64,000 bases of DNA from Ferribacterium limneticum (GCF_020510565.1 NZ_CP075189.1:801001-865000); one strand, 5' to 3'; shown: positions 17,462-27,057, numbered from the stretch's first letter. The notes: generated by a model from the letters alone, not told the origin. Made by a program: numbers and translations.

Positions 17462-18244
17462 ATGATCCGTTCCCTGTGGATAGCCCGAACCGGACTCGAT
17501 GCCCAGCAAACCCAGCTCGATGTTATCGCCAACAATCTGGCCAACGTCGGAACGAACGGTTTCAAGCGTTCCCGGGCAGTCTTCGAGGATCTGCTCTATC
17601 AGAACCTGCGTCAGCCTGGCGCGCAATCGTCACAGCAATCGCAAATTCCGACTGGATTGCAGTTGGGGGCCGGAGCGCGTCCGGTGGCAACGGCTCGCCT
17701 ATACACCCAGGGCAATCTTCAGAAAACCGACAACACGCTGGATGTGGCTGTTCAAGGGAGCGGTTTCTTCCAGATACTTCTGCCGGATGGAACGACTGGG
17801 TACACGCGAGACGGCTCCTTTCAGAGAGACAATCAGGGGCAGATCGTTACTGCCGATGGCTACCCTCTGCAACCTAACATCACGATACCTGCTAACGCGC
17901 TCTCAGTTTCGATCGGCACTGATGGCACGGTGACGGTCACTCAGTCCGGAACAGCTGCTGCGACCCAGATCGGTTCTATTCAACTGGCCACCTTTGTCAA
18001 TAACGGTGGCTTGCAGGCGATCGGTCAGAATCTGTTTCTGGAAACGGCTGCGAGCGGAACGCCAACCCCCAATACGCCGGGAACCAATGGCGCTGGGGTG
18101 ACCAATCAGGGCTATGTTGAAACTTCCAATGTCAATGTCGCCGAAGAGCTTGTCACCATGATCCAGACCCAGAGAGCCTACGAACTGAATTCGAAAGTGG
18201 TGTCGGTCTCCGATGCAATGCTCGGGCGCCTGACCCAGCTATGA
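17462..18244 (+). CDS. flgG: Flagellar distal rod protein FlgG
   Basis: FlgG builds the distal rod, which crosses the P and L rings. At 260 residues it has the expected length. The N-terminal [16 protein letters not shown] and [19 protein letters not shown] (about 20-38) and C-terminal [22 protein letters not shown] are characteristic of FlgG. The gene ends 9 bp before flgH. Confidence 0.98.
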   Translation: MIRSLWIARTGLDAQQTQLDVIANNLANVGTNGFKRSRAVFEDLLYQNLRQPGAQSSQQSQIPTGLQLGAGARPVATARLYTQGNLQKTDNTLDVAVQGSGFFQILLPDGTTGYTRDGSFQRDNQGQIVTADGYPLQPNITIPANALSVSIGTDGTVTVTQSGTAAATQIGSIQLATFVNNGGLQAIGQNLFLETAASGTPTPNTPGTNGAGVTNQGYVETSNVNVAEELVTMIQTQRAYELNSKVVSVSDAMLGRLTQL

Positions 18245-18253
18245 GGTGAAACC

Positions 18254-18910
18254 ATGAAACGTCTGGCCTTGCTGGCTGTTGTATTGACAAGCGCCTGTGC
18301 GACGACGCCGCCGACCAATGTGCACCAGCCGATGTCGGCTCGCCCGTCTCCGCGCATGGAGTCCTCTGTCACAAATGGTGCGATTTACCAAGCGGCCTAT
18401 AGCCGTCCACTGTTTGAAGACCGTCGGGCCCGCTTTGTCGGTGACACGATCACGATCAAGATTACCGAGAGCACCACGGCCTCGGCCAAGTCGAACAACA
18501 AGGTCGACAAGTCGAATGCCCAAAAGGCGTCGGTCAGCACGCTGGCCGGCTTGCCGGGCAAGGGATTGTTGGGCGTGGACCTCGGGGCCACGAGCTCAAC
18601 CGCGTTCAGTGGCAAGGGTGAGGCGGCAAATAACAATGTGTTCACCGGCAACATCACCGTGACGGTCATTGACGTCATGCCCAACGGGAATCTGCTGGTT
18701 TCCGGTGAAAAGCAATTGGCAATTGGCCAAGAGCAGGAATTTGTCCGGGTGTCCGGTGTGATCAACCCGAGTTTTGTCGATTTCTCGAATTCGATCGAAT
18801 CTTCAAAGGTGGCGGATGCCCGAATTGAGTACAAATCGGCTGGTCAGGTTAGCGAAGGGCAGATCATGGGCTGGATGGCACGATTCTTCCTTAATGTCTT
18901 GCCATTCTAG
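18254..18910 (+). CDS. flgH: Flagellar L-ring lipoprotein FlgH
   Basis: FlgH forms the outer-membrane L ring around the rod. The 218-residue precursor has a lipoprotein signal (MKRLALLAVVLTSAC) with the lipidated cysteine at residue 15. Family signatures follow: FEDRRARFVGDTITIKITE (about 56-74), GKGEAANNN and PNGNLLVSGEKQLAIGQE. The C-terminus ends in the conserved MGWMARFFLNVLPF. It lies between flgG and flgI. Confidence 0.97.
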   Translation: MKRLALLAVVLTSACATTPPTNVHQPMSARPSPRMESSVTNGAIYQAAYSRPLFEDRRARFVGDTITIKITESTTASAKSNNKVDKSNAQKASVSTLAGLPGKGLLGVDLGATSSTAFSGKGEAANNNVFTGNITVTVIDVMPNGNLLVSGEKQLAIGQEQEFVRVSGVINPSFVDFSNSIESSKVADARIEYKSAGQVSEGQIMGWMARFFLNVLPF

Positions 18911-18934
18911 GAAACATTAAGGCGGAGACGGATC

Positions 18935-20029
18935 ATGAAGACATTTGGCGGCAATTGGTACCGGCAGGCGGCAATTGTGGCCGCTTGCCTTCTGCCGCTT
19001 TGCGGCCAGCCAGCGTTTGCCGAGCGCATCAAGGACCTCGCATCGATTCAAGGGGTGCGTAACAACCAGTTGATTGGCTATGGCATCGTGGTCGGCTTGG
19101 ATAATACTGGCGACCAGACGACGCAAACACCGTTTACGACCCAGGCCATGGGCAACATGCTGTCGCAACTCGGCATCAATTTGACGACCGAGCAAGCAAC
19201 GAAACTCCAGTTGAAAAATGTGGCAGCCGTGATGGTTACTGCAGTCATGCCGCCATTCTCCAAACCGGGGCAGCCCATCGACATCACCGTTTCGTCCATG
19301 GGCAATGCTAAAAGCTTGCGCGGCGGCACGTTGTTGATGACGCAGTTGAAGGGGGGGGATGGGCAGGTCTATGCCGTCGCTCAGGGAAACGTTCTGGTTG
19401 GTGGCGTTGGAGCCTCATCCGGTGGTTCGAAAGTTGCGGTTAACCACCTTTCGGCGGGAAGAGTCCCCGGTGGTGCAACGATCGAACGCGATGTTCCAAC
19501 GGCGGTAGGCCAGGGTGGCTTTATCTACTACGAGCTGGCCAATACTGATTTCGGAACAGTGCAAAATATGGTTGAGGCGATCAACCGCGCGATATCACCA
19601 GGGACTGCTCGTGCCGTTGATGGTCGGCGGATTGCGGTGCGCGCGCCAGACGATATTGATGCGCGCGTTGCCTTCCTTGGGCGCCTGGAAAATCTCGACG
19701 TCAAACCGGCGGTCGGCAGTGCGTTGGTGGTCATCAATCCACGCACCGGTTCGGTGGTCATGAATCAGAAGGTCACGCTCGACCCTTGTGCGGTCGCGCA
19801 TGGCAGCCTTTCTGTGGTTGTCGATGCGGGTAATCGGGCAACCGGGCAGCCGGCTGATATCCAGGTTACGCAAGCAAATGGCAGCCTGATGAACGTCAAG
19901 GCCGGGGCCAATCTGGCCGATGTAGTCAGGGCGCTCAATGCCCTTGGCGCCAATCCACTGGATCTTCTGGCCATTCTTCAGGCCATGAAGGCTGCTGGTG
20001 CCCTGCGTGCCGAACTTGAAGTCATCTGA
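18935..20029 (+). CDS. flgI: Flagellar P-ring protein FlgI
   Basis: FlgI forms the periplasmic P ring. The 364-residue precursor has a Sec signal peptide (about 1-29, ending QPAFA). The mature start ERIKDLASIQGVRNNQLIGYGIVVGL is the family hallmark, and NAKSLRGGTLLMTQLKGGDGQVYAVAQG also is. Assembly depends on FlgA. It is followed 15 bp later by flgJ. Confidence 0.97.
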   Translation: MKTFGGNWYRQAAIVAACLLPLCGQPAFAERIKDLASIQGVRNNQLIGYGIVVGLDNTGDQTTQTPFTTQAMGNMLSQLGINLTTEQATKLQLKNVAAVMVTAVMPPFSKPGQPIDITVSSMGNAKSLRGGTLLMTQLKGGDGQVYAVAQGNVLVGGVGASSGGSKVAVNHLSAGRVPGGATIERDVPTAVGQGGFIYYELANTDFGTVQNMVEAINRAISPGTARAVDGRRIAVRAPDDIDARVAFLGRLENLDVKPAVGSALVVINPRTGSVVMNQKVTLDPCAVAHGSLSVVVDAGNRATGQPADIQVTQANGSLMNVKAGANLADVVRALNALGANPLDLLAILQAMKAAGALRAELEVI

Positions 20030-20044
20030 GCGGTATTCGGCTCG

Positions 20045-21001
20045 ATGAAAATTCAGGATACGCCGAACCGTGCGGCCTTCGATGTCAAAGGCTCGCAGGA
20101 TATCCGCGCCCAGTTTCAGAAAGATCCGAAACAGGGCCTGAAGGCTGCGGCGCAGCAATTCGAAGCCCTTTTTCTGCAGATGGTCATGAAGAGCATGCGC
20201 GATGCAACGCCGCAGGACGGGATGCTCAACAGCGATCAGTCACGTTTCTATACCGGCATGCTTGATCAGCAGATGGCGCAGAACATGGCGTCGAGTCGTG
20301 GCGGCGTCGGGTTTGCCCGGTTGATCGAGCAGCAGTTGGGGCGGCATCTGGAGACGGCGAAGGGGCAGGAAGAATTGCTAGCGCCGGCAACTGCTGCCGC
20401 CAAGGATTTGCCGCTTGCCGTTTCCGACGTGAGTCATCTGCAGCACAGACCGGTTTTGAGTGGCCTGCCAACCTCAGCCTCTTATGGCGCCAATGCGTCG
20501 GTAACGCCAACCGTCAGCCAGGAGGCGCCGGCCTCCTCGCGCGAGTTTGTCAATCGCGTCTGGCCGCATGCGGTCGAAGCCTCACGGTCAACCGGAATTC
20601 CACCCGTTTTTTTAATTGGTCATTCAGCTCTTGAGAGCGGTTGGGGACGGGGTGAGATCCGCAAGGCAGACGGGACCAACAGCTTCAACCTGTTCGGTAT
20701 CAAGGCCGGAAAAAGCTGGACGGGCGATACCGTTGAGGCGGCCACCACCGAATATGTCGATGGTCAGCCGACCAAGGTAACTGAACGTTTCCGCGCCTAC
20801 GCATCCTATGAAGATTGCTTTCGCGATTACGCCAATTTGCTTCGCAACAGCCCGCGCTATACCGGCGTGATCGGCTCGCAGGATGGCACAGAGTTTGCAA
20901 GACGTTTGCAGCAAGCAGGGTATGCCACTGATCCAATGTACGCCGACAAGCTCTCGCGCATCATCAATGGTCCGACACTGCGCCAGGCCCTTATTGGTTA
21001 A
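20045..21001 (+). CDS. flgJ: Rod cap and peptidoglycan hydrolase FlgJ
   Basis: FlgJ is bifunctional in this lineage. Residues about 1-105 form the rod-cap domain (AAQQFEALFLQMVMKSMR), and residues about 165-318 the muramidase/glucosaminidase domain that opens peptidoglycan for the rod. Catalytic E197 lies in HSALESGWGRG. The 318-residue length is that of two-domain FlgJ. A Ser/Thr/Pro linker (about 110-165) separates the domains. One copy of the 14-bp repeat described at 20584-20597 lies at the start of the hydrolase domain. Confidence 0.96.
   Translation: MKIQDTPNRAAFDVKGSQDIRAQFQKDPKQGLKAAAQQFEALFLQMVMKSMRDATPQDGMLNSDQSRFYTGMLDQQMAQNMASSRGGVGFARLIEQQLGRHLETAKGQEELLAPATAAAKDLPLAVSDVSHLQHRPVLSGLPTSASYGANASVTPTVSQEAPASSREFVNRVWPHAVEASRSTGIPPVFLIGHSALESGWGRGEIRKADGTNSFNLFGIKAGKSWTGDTVEAATTEYVDGQPTKVTERFRAYASYEDCFRDYANLLRNSPRYTGVIGSQDGTEFARRLQQAGYATDPMYADKLSRIINGPTLRQALIG
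20584..20597 (-). repeat. 14-bp dispersed repeat, copy 1 (inside flgJ)
   Basis: On the minus strand the sequence is TTCCGGTTGACCGT. The same 14-mer occurs exactly at 27044, 34757, 40426 and 59530. This copy encodes residues about 181-185 of FlgJ. Confidence 0.75.
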
Positions 21002-21008
21002 TCCGCTC

Positions 21009-21035
21009 TCAATGTTTTGGATTCGGGGCCGTTAA
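21009..21035 (+). promoter_or_regulatory. Probable sigma-28 promoter of flgK-flgL
   Basis: TCAATGTT (21009-21016) and GCCGTTAA (21028-21035) are separated by 11 bp; the -10 matches the FliA consensus at 7 of 8 positions and the -35 at 5 of 8. It sits in the 60-bp flgJ-flgK gap. Late expression of flgK and flgL is known in other flagellates. Confidence 0.55.
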
Positions 21036-21061
21036 CAGAGCAGTAGAGTAAAGGAATTGCC

Positions 21062-23095
21062 ATGAGCAGCGGAATGCTTTCAATCGGGATTACCGGAATC
21101 CATGCAGCGCAACTGGGACTTGAGGCGACTCAGCACAACATTGCGAATGCCAATACGCCAGGCTACAGCCGCCAGTATATCCAGCAGTCGGCCGGCATCC
21201 CGCGGCTGACGGGGTCTGGTTACTTCGGTAGCGGCACCACCGTAGATACCGTTCGTCGTGCCTACGATAAATATCTGACCGCACAGACATTTGCTGCTCA
21301 GGCCAGCGCTTCCGAGTCCGAAATGCAGTTGGCCAAACTGAGCCAGATCGACAATATGCTGGGGGATCCGAATTCTGGTCTGGCCCCTGCCATGCAGGAT
21401 TTTTTTACAGGTGTGCAGCAGGTCGCAGCCAATCCATCTCTCGTCTCGGCACGCCAGAGCATGTTGTCATCGGCGGAAGCGTTGGCAGAGCGATTCAGTT
21501 CGATGTCGACGCGTCTAGGCGAGCTTTACGATAGCGTCAATGGCGAAATAAGCGGCGAAATCGAGCTAATCAATGTATATGCTCAACAGCTTGCTGAAGT
21601 GAATGGCCAGATCACGCGTGCTGAAGCCGCGACCAATCAGCCCCCCAACGATCTGCTGGATCTGCGCGACCAACTTGTTGCCGAAATGAACAAGCACGTG
21701 CGGGTGACGACCGTCGAGGACTCAATCGGGAATTTCAACGTTTTTGTCGGTAACGGCCAGCAACTGGTGGTTGGTTCGGTCGTCAACAAACTACTTCCAA
21801 TCACCTCCAGCTCCGATCCTGAACGGGTCGTGGTTGGCTTGCAGGGGCAATCAGGGGTTGTCCAGGAACTCTCGGAATCCTTGATTGAGGGTGGTGCCCT
21901 CGGTGGCTTGATGAAGTTCCGCAACAATTCGTTGGATGATGCGGCAAATACGCTCGGACAGATTGCTGCGTCAATGGCTTTGACCTTTAATGCCCAGCAC
22001 GCGTTGGGGCAGGATCTGGATGGTTTGAACCAGACCTCCGCGACGACCGGCTTTCAGGCGAATTTTTTTGAGATATCGGCGCCCAAAGTGCTTGCCACTG
22101 CAAGCGGTGCCAATTCGGTAACGGCCAGTTTCCTGGCCCCGACCGGCGATCCGGCGACCGGGAACTTCAAAACCAGTCTGACTGGCAGCGACTATGTTCT
22201 CACCGCTACTTCAGCGACCAGCATGACGCTGACGCGACTGTCCGATGGTGTGGTATTTCCCTCTACCGGGGCGGCTGCGAGTGTGGCTGATTTGAATGCC
22301 CTGATTGTTGGCGAGGGCTTTTCGCTTGGCGGGAGTGTGCCGACGGTTGGCGTGGATTACCGGATCCAGCCAACCCGCGACGCGGCGCAAAACTTTCAGG
22401 TTAATGCGTCGATTGCTTCCGATGTAAAGCGGATTGCTGTGGCAGCGCCAAGTGTGACAACGCTGGGGTCAGGGAATACCGGCTCGTTGCAGGTTAGCCA
22501 GGGAGCTGTTAGCCCGGGGTACTCGTTGGCGAACCTTCCTGCCGGGTTTACTTACAGTCAGGGGAGCGGTGCTTTTACCTTCGGACAACCTGCAACGGGA
22601 ACGGTGAGCGCAACTTATGCTGACGGAACCACGTTGGCCATCGCTGTTGGGTCGATCAATCGATTGAATGCAGGCTCGGAACTGGCCCGCATTACCTACA
22701 ACGGTATTTCGATCGATATTTCCGGTACCCCGGCTAACGGTGACAGTTTCAGCATCAACACGAATACCAGTGGCGTTTCGGATAGTCGAAACGCAGTCAA
22801 GCTGGCGGCGTTGCAGACACAAAACACGATGGAAGGTGGGCGAGCGACGTATCAGGGAAGCTACGCAAGCCTGGTCAGCGGTGTCGGTTCGGTGACTCGC
22901 CAGGTCAAGGTTAGCGGGGAGGCGCAGCAAGCACTCCTCAAGCAGAACGAACTGGCCCGTTCGTCGGTGTCCGGGGTCAACCTTGACGAGGAAGCTGCTA
23001 ACCTCATCCGCTATCAACAGGCTTATCAGGCCTCGGCCAGATCGCTCGATATTGCTTCGAAGCTGTTTGACACGCTTCTCGGCATCGCCAACTAA
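21062..23095 (+). CDS. flgK: Hook-filament junction protein FlgK (HAP1)
   Basis: FlgK is the first junction protein on the finished hook. The 677-residue protein is longer than enteric FlgK (about 550) owing to an enlarged Gly/Ser/Thr-rich middle (about 330-560). N-terminal axial motif GLEATQHNIANANTPGYSRQ (about 18-37) and C-terminal GVNLDEEAANLIRYQQAYQASAR are diagnostic. An AAGGA site precedes the ATG. Its export chaperone FlgN is encoded at 12340-12798. Confidence 0.96.
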   Translation: MSSGMLSIGITGIHAAQLGLEATQHNIANANTPGYSRQYIQQSAGIPRLTGSGYFGSGTTVDTVRRAYDKYLTAQTFAAQASASESEMQLAKLSQIDNMLGDPNSGLAPAMQDFFTGVQQVAANPSLVSARQSMLSSAEALAERFSSMSTRLGELYDSVNGEISGEIELINVYAQQLAEVNGQITRAEAATNQPPNDLLDLRDQLVAEMNKHVRVTTVEDSIGNFNVFVGNGQQLVVGSVVNKLLPITSSSDPERVVVGLQGQSGVVQELSESLIEGGALGGLMKFRNNSLDDAANTLGQIAASMALTFNAQHALGQDLDGLNQTSATTGFQANFFEISAPKVLATASGANSVTASFLAPTGDPATGNFKTSLTGSDYVLTATSATSMTLTRLSDGVVFPSTGAAASVADLNALIVGEGFSLGGSVPTVGVDYRIQPTRDAAQNFQVNASIASDVKRIAVAAPSVTTLGSGNTGSLQVSQGAVSPGYSLANLPAGFTYSQGSGAFTFGQPATGTVSATYADGTTLAIAVGSINRLNAGSELARITYNGISIDISGTPANGDSFSINTNTSGVSDSRNAVKLAALQTQNTMEGGRATYQGSYASLVSGVGSVTRQVKVSGEAQQALLKQNELARSSVSGVNLDEEAANLIRYQQAYQASARSLDIASKLFDTLLGIAN

Positions 23096-23106
23096 GGAAT
23101 AGCATC

Positions 23107-24327
23107 ATGCGTATAAGCACTTCGATGATGTTCGATACCGGCACCCAGAACATGCTGCAGTTGCAGACGAATTTGTACAAACTGCAAAATCAGATGTCGA
23201 CCGGGCGTCGTATCCTGACCCCCTCTGATGATCCGGTTGCAGCGGCCCAGGCGGTTGTTATCAGCCAGAAACAGTCTATCAATGCGCAGTTTATTGATAA
23301 TCAGGGAAATGCAGAAAGTCAGCTGGCAGGTATGGAAAGTACCTTGAGGAGCGCCAGCGACCTGCTCGGGAACGTAATGGTGCGGGCCGTAGAGGCGGGA
23401 AACGAAACCCTTGACGATAAAAGTCGGCAGGCGATCGCGTTCGATATTCGTGAGAGCTTCGATGCATTGCTTGGTCTGGCGAATAGTTCGGATGGCATGG
23501 GACAGCATGTCTTTTCTGGTTTTCGTGGCGACACCGAACCCTTTGCCATTTCTGGATCGCCGGGTAGTCGTACCACTACCTACCATGGCGACGACGGTCG
23601 TCGTCAGTTACAAGTTGAATCAGGGCGCATCATGGATGTCTCGGAATCGGGCAGTGCCCTTTTTATGCGGATTCCACAGGGGAACGGGCAATTCATGGCG
23701 AGTGCCGGTGGTGCCAATACGGGAACTGGCGTTCTCGGCGCGTCTTCGACAGTTTCCGGTTATAACGACAGCACCTATCAACTCACTTTTACTGCACCTG
23801 GTGTGTACGACGTGTACGTGAATGGGGCTGCTACCCCTTCTCTGACAGGTCAAATTTACACCCCGGGTTCTGATATTTTGATGGGCCCGGCTACGCAGCA
23901 GATCAAGATCAATATTTCTGGTACCCCTGCTGTTGGTGATACCTTTACGGCTCAGCCTGCCAGCAATCAGGATATTTTCAAGACTCTGGATAACCTGATC
24001 AAAGCTCTGGAAAGTAATGTTTCGAGCAATGATTCGACTAAGGCGGCTTTCAAAAATGAGATGTCGTTGATTCGCCAAAATCTCAATCAAGGATTTGATC
24101 ATTTGGTGACGGCGCAGACATCGATTGGTGCCCGACGGCTTGAACTGGAGAACTTAAGTCTTGCAGGCACAGATCGTGATCTGCAATATCAGACCGACTT
24201 GAAGAACCTTCAGGAGCTTGATTACACCAGGGCGATTTCCGATATGGCCAACCAGAAAATGGTGCTTGAGGCGGCGCAGCTTTCCTTCCAGCAGGTTAGC
24301 CAGATGTCGCTGTTCAACTACCTATGA
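23107..24327 (+). CDS. flgL: Hook-filament junction protein FlgL (HAP3)
   Basis: FlgL is the second junction protein, a flagellin-fold relative. The 406-residue product has the flagellin-like N-terminus (MSTGRRILTPSDDPVAAAQA, about 32-51) and C-terminal helix (LDYTRAISDMANQKMVLEAAQLSFQQV) ending MSLFNYL. It follows flgK by 11 bp and overlaps the next gene by four bases (ATGA), so the small lipoprotein downstream is translationally coupled to it. Confidence 0.96.
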   Translation: MRISTSMMFDTGTQNMLQLQTNLYKLQNQMSTGRRILTPSDDPVAAAQAVVISQKQSINAQFIDNQGNAESQLAGMESTLRSASDLLGNVMVRAVEAGNETLDDKSRQAIAFDIRESFDALLGLANSSDGMGQHVFSGFRGDTEPFAISGSPGSRTTTYHGDDGRRQLQVESGRIMDVSESGSALFMRIPQGNGQFMASAGGANTGTGVLGASSTVSGYNDSTYQLTFTAPGVYDVYVNGAATPSLTGQIYTPGSDILMGPATQQIKINISGTPAVGDTFTAQPASNQDIFKTLDNLIKALESNVSSNDSTKAAFKNEMSLIRQNLNQGFDHLVTAQTSIGARRLELENLSLAGTDRDLQYQTDLKNLQELDYTRAISDMANQKMVLEAAQLSFQQVSQMSLFNYL

Positions 24328-24782
24328 AAAGAACGGGTGCCGCGCTGATCGCAGCAGCCTGTCTGGCAGGTTGCGGGGGAAGCCCCCTGATTCCGAACGA
24401 GACCATTCAGCTCACCGCCAAGACCAGCTTGAGTCTCTCGTCGCTGGCAACGGCAGCCGTGGTCGGGGCAGCGATCTATCTGGTTTACGATCCGTTGGCG
24501 CCGAACTGGGAGATCGAGGAGTCCAAGCTGTCGCCGGATGTCTATCGTTTCTCGATGAAGATGAAGCGCTACCATACTGGTGGCGCCGGCGAATCGGTGC
24601 AGATACTCAAGCGGCGGGCCAGCCAGTTGCAATACGAAAATGGTTTTTCCAGCTATCAGATTCTGGAATATACCGAAGGGATCGATTCCCAAACCATTGG
24701 TGCCCGGCGCATGGCAGAGGGAACGATACGCCTGGTACAGCGCCAGGATGCTGATTCCTACAAAATGAATGAGCGCTACTGA
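24324..24782 (+). CDS. Small predicted outer-membrane or periplasmic lipoprotein, flagellum-linked
   Basis: No named family is recognised. The 152-residue precursor has a lipoprotein signal (MKRTGAALIAAACLAGC) with the lipobox LAGC and lipidated Cys17. A hydrophobic stretch (about 44-60, SLATAAVVGAAIYLVY) follows, then a soluble C-terminal part that begins DPLAPNWEIEE. The ATGA overlap with flgL makes it the last gene of the flgB operon, which suggests a role in the flagellum or its envelope passage. Its stop overlaps the convergent fliR stop by 7 bp. Confidence 0.75.
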   Translation: MKRTGAALIAAACLAGCGGSPLIPNETIQLTAKTSLSLSSLATAAVVGAAIYLVYDPLAPNWEIEESKLSPDVYRFSMKMKRYHTGGAGESVQILKRRASQLQYENGFSSYQILEYTEGIDSQTIGARRMAEGTIRLVQRQDADSYKMNERY

Positions 24783-25561
24783 TTGGCGGGGACGGCGAAG
24801 CCCAGTATTGCGCTCAGTGCATATTCGTAGAGCGCCTGCAACGGAGTGGCCAGATAGTTCATGCTGACGGCCAGGGCGATGAAGCCGCCGATCATCGTGA
24901 GCGGGAAACCGAGCGCAAAAATATTCAGTTGGGGTGCGGCCCGGGTGAGGACGGCCAGCGCAATATTGGTGATCATCAGAGCGACCACCACGGGGAGCGA
25001 GAGCAATACCCCGACCGAAAACATTTTTGACCCGAGTTCGACCAGATTCAGCCAGCTAGCCGCCGCCAAGGGTGTTGCGCTGACCGGTATGGCGTAAAAG
25101 CTCTGCGCCAGCGTGGCGACATACATCAGGTGGCCATTCAGTGAGAGAAATAGCAGGAAGCTGATGAGCCCGATGAACTCGCCGATCACCGGCGTTTGCG
25201 AGGAGCTCAAAGGGTCGTAGGCGGTTGCGAAGCCCAGTCCCATCTGGGCACCGATGAATTCGCCGGCGACATCGACGGCGGCGAAGACAATGCGGGCAGC
25301 GAAGCCCATGCCGATGCCGATCAGCATTTGCTGCGCCAGTATCCAGAGGCCGGCCAGCGAGGCTGGCGCGACGGTTGGCATGGGGGGCAGGGCCGGGGCG
25401 ATGGCCATGGCGATAGCAATGCCGAGAAGGAGCCGGGTGCGCTGGGGAATGCCCGCTGAGCCCCAAAGTGGCGAGGTGGCGATAAAGGCCAGAATGCGGG
25501 TCAGCGGATAGGCAAAGGCAACAATCCAGGCGTCCAGTTGTGCCGTGGTTATGCTGAGCAT
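24776..25561 (-). CDS. fliR: Flagellar export gate protein FliR
   Basis: FliR is an inner-membrane part of the FliPQR export channel. The 261-residue protein is almost wholly hydrophobic with several membrane segments, and it contains the family region GEFIGAQMGLGFATAYDP (about 115-132). It is the last gene of the fliF-fliR operon and starts 2 bp after the fliQ stop. No terminator is visible between it and the convergent lipoprotein gene. Confidence 0.95.
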   Translation of the reverse strand: MLSITTAQLDAWIVAFAYPLTRILAFIATSPLWGSAGIPQRTRLLLGIAIAMAIAPALPPMPTVAPASLAGLWILAQQMLIGIGMGFAARIVFAAVDVAGEFIGAQMGLGFATAYDPLSSSQTPVIGEFIGLISFLLFLSLNGHLMYVATLAQSFYAIPVSATPLAAASWLNLVELGSKMFSVGVLLSLPVVVALMITNIALAVLTRAAPQLNIFALGFPLTMIGGFIALAVSMNYLATPLQALYEYALSAILGFAVPANQ

Positions 25562-25563
25562 GG

Positions 25564-25833
25564 TCAGCCGATCAGCTGCGGAATGCTTTCGAACAGACGC
25601 TGGATGTAGTCCATCATGTATTCCAGCATCCAGGGGCCGACGAGGATCAGGACCATGAACATGACGACCAGTTTCGGGACAAACTGCAGGGTCGCTTCGT
25701 TAAGCTGGGTCGCCGCCTGAAAGATACTGACGATCAAGCCGACGACCAGAGCCGAGAGCAGCATCGGCGCCGCCATGACCAACGTGACCTCAATGGCCTG
25801 CCGGCCGATTTCCATGACGACGCCCGGCGTCAT
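25564..25833 (-). CDS. fliQ: Flagellar export gate protein FliQ
   Basis: This 89-residue inner-membrane protein has two membrane helices (about 15-38 and 50-75) and the motif SIFQAATQLNEATLQFVPK between them, as in all FliQ. It forms the export channel with FliP and FliR. The start overlaps fliP by four bases. Confidence 0.96.
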   Translation of the reverse strand: MTPGVVMEIGRQAIEVTLVMAAPMLLSALVVGLIVSIFQAATQLNEATLQFVPKLVVMFMVLILVGPWMLEYMMDYIQRLFESIPQLIG

Positions 25834-26573
25834 GGGTTGAAGCTTTTGACCAGCGAGCCGATGACCAGATGCCAGCCATCAACCAGAACGAAGAGCATCA
25901 GCTTGAAGGGCAGGGCGACCATGACCGGCGACATCATCATCATGCCCATCGACATGAGCAAACTGGCGACCACCATGTCAATGATCAGGAAGGGGATGAA
26001 TATGATGAAGCCGATCTGGAACGCGGTCTTCAGTTCGCTGATGACGAAAGCGGGAATCAGCACGCGCAGCGGGATGTCTTCGGGCTTTTCGAATTTGTCG
26101 GCTTTGGCGACGTTCGCCAGCATGGCGATATCGGCTTCCCGGGTCTGCCGGAGCATGAAGCTGCGCATAGGAACCGCGGCCCGTTCGCCGGCCTGAGCGA
26201 TATTGATCTTGTTTTCCGAGAGCGGAAGATAGGCGTCGGTGTAGACCTTGTCGAGGGTCGGTGACATGACGAAGAAGGTCAGGAACAGCGCCAGCCCGAC
26301 CAGAATCTGGTTCGGCGGTGAGGTTTGCGTTCCCATGGCATGGCGGAGCAAGGAGAGCACGATGATGATGCGGGTAAAGCTCGTCATCATCAGGATGACG
26401 GCTGGCAGGAAGGTCAGTGCGGTAAGAAGGACCAGGGTCTCGATGGTCAGGCTGTAGGTAGTCCCGCCGCCGCTGCCGGGCGTGCTGGTGACTGAAGGCA
26501 GACCGCCGACCTGGGCCATGGCCAGAATCGGGGGGAGAAGCAGGCTCAGCCCGAGGATGGTGCGCCTAAGCAT
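25830..26573 (-). CDS. fliP: Flagellar export gate protein FliP
   Basis: FliP forms the core of the export channel. The ATG at 26573 gives 247 residues with a cleavable signal peptide (about 1-22, MLRRTILGLSLLLPPILAMA), as is usual for FliP; the frame is open upstream into fliO but that part is unrelated. Family motifs are MTSFTRIIIVLSLLRHAMG, PPNQILVGLALFLTFFVM and FQIGFIIFIPFLIIDMVVAS. It overlaps fliO by 8 bp. Confidence 0.96.
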   Translation of the reverse strand: MLRRTILGLSLLLPPILAMAQVGGLPSVTSTPGSGGGTTYSLTIETLVLLTALTFLPAVILMMTSFTRIIIVLSLLRHAMGTQTSPPNQILVGLALFLTFFVMSPTLDKVYTDAYLPLSENKINIAQAGERAAVPMRSFMLRQTREADIAMLANVAKADKFEKPEDIPLRVLIPAFVISELKTAFQIGFIIFIPFLIIDMVVASLLMSMGMMMMSPVMVALPFKLMLFVLVDGWHLVIGSLVKSFNP

Positions 26574-26976
26574 TGTTCTGGCGCTCTCTGATGGATTTGA
26601 GCCACTGGGCAAACGGCGCTTGCGCTGCGCCGGTGGCCGATTCAATATCCAAAGCTGTTCCCTTGGGGAGTTGATGCAGGGTGCGAATTTGTCCGGGAAC
26701 GATACCGACGACCAGCCATGTGTCACCCACCTCGACCAGTACGATACGTTCGCGCGGGCCAAGCGCCACGCCGCCGACGATTTTCATGCTGCCCTGGCCG
26801 AATCCCTTGCCGCCCGACAGCTTGCGGGCCAGCCAGGCGGTGCCGAACAGCAGTCCGAGGATGAGGAGCAGGGCCAGGGTTGCCTGCAGGTAGGTGCCGG
26901 CCGGAATGCCCGGGTTGGCGGCATCGCTACCCCACGCGGAGAGCGGCAGCAGCAGGGGAGTGAGTAGGCGCAGCAA
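26566..26976 (-). CDS. fliO: Flagellar assembly protein FliO
   Basis: FliO helps assemble FliP in the membrane. The frame opens after a stop at 27001-27003 and contains no ATG before the conserved region, so TTG at 26976 is the likely start; CTG at 26973 is possible. This gives 136 residues: a signal-like hydrophobic start, a membrane helix at about 29-49 (TYLQATLALLLILGLLFGTAWL), and a cytoplasmic domain with GPRERIVLVEVGDTWLVVGI, the FliO signature. No clear ribosome-binding site is seen. A 138-bp gap separates it from fliN. Confidence 0.85.
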   Translation of the reverse strand: MLRLLTPLLLPLSAWGSDAANPGIPAGTYLQATLALLLILGLLFGTAWLARKLSGGKGFGQGSMKIVGGVALGPRERIVLVEVGDTWLVVGIVPGQIRTLHQLPKGTALDIESATGAAQAPFAQWLKSIRERQNNA

Positions 26977-27043
26977 GTCGGAAGTCGCGTTCGGAAGGAG
27001 TCAGGGCGCTATCTTAAACCCAAACCCGAAAATAGACGCTGCT

Positions 27044-27057
27044 ACGGTCAACCGGAA
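27044..27057 (-). repeat. 14-bp dispersed repeat, copy 2 (fliN-fliO gap)
   Basis: On the minus strand this is TTCCGGTTGACCGT preceded by a T-run. It lies in the non-coding stretch between fliN and fliO. Confidence 0.8.
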
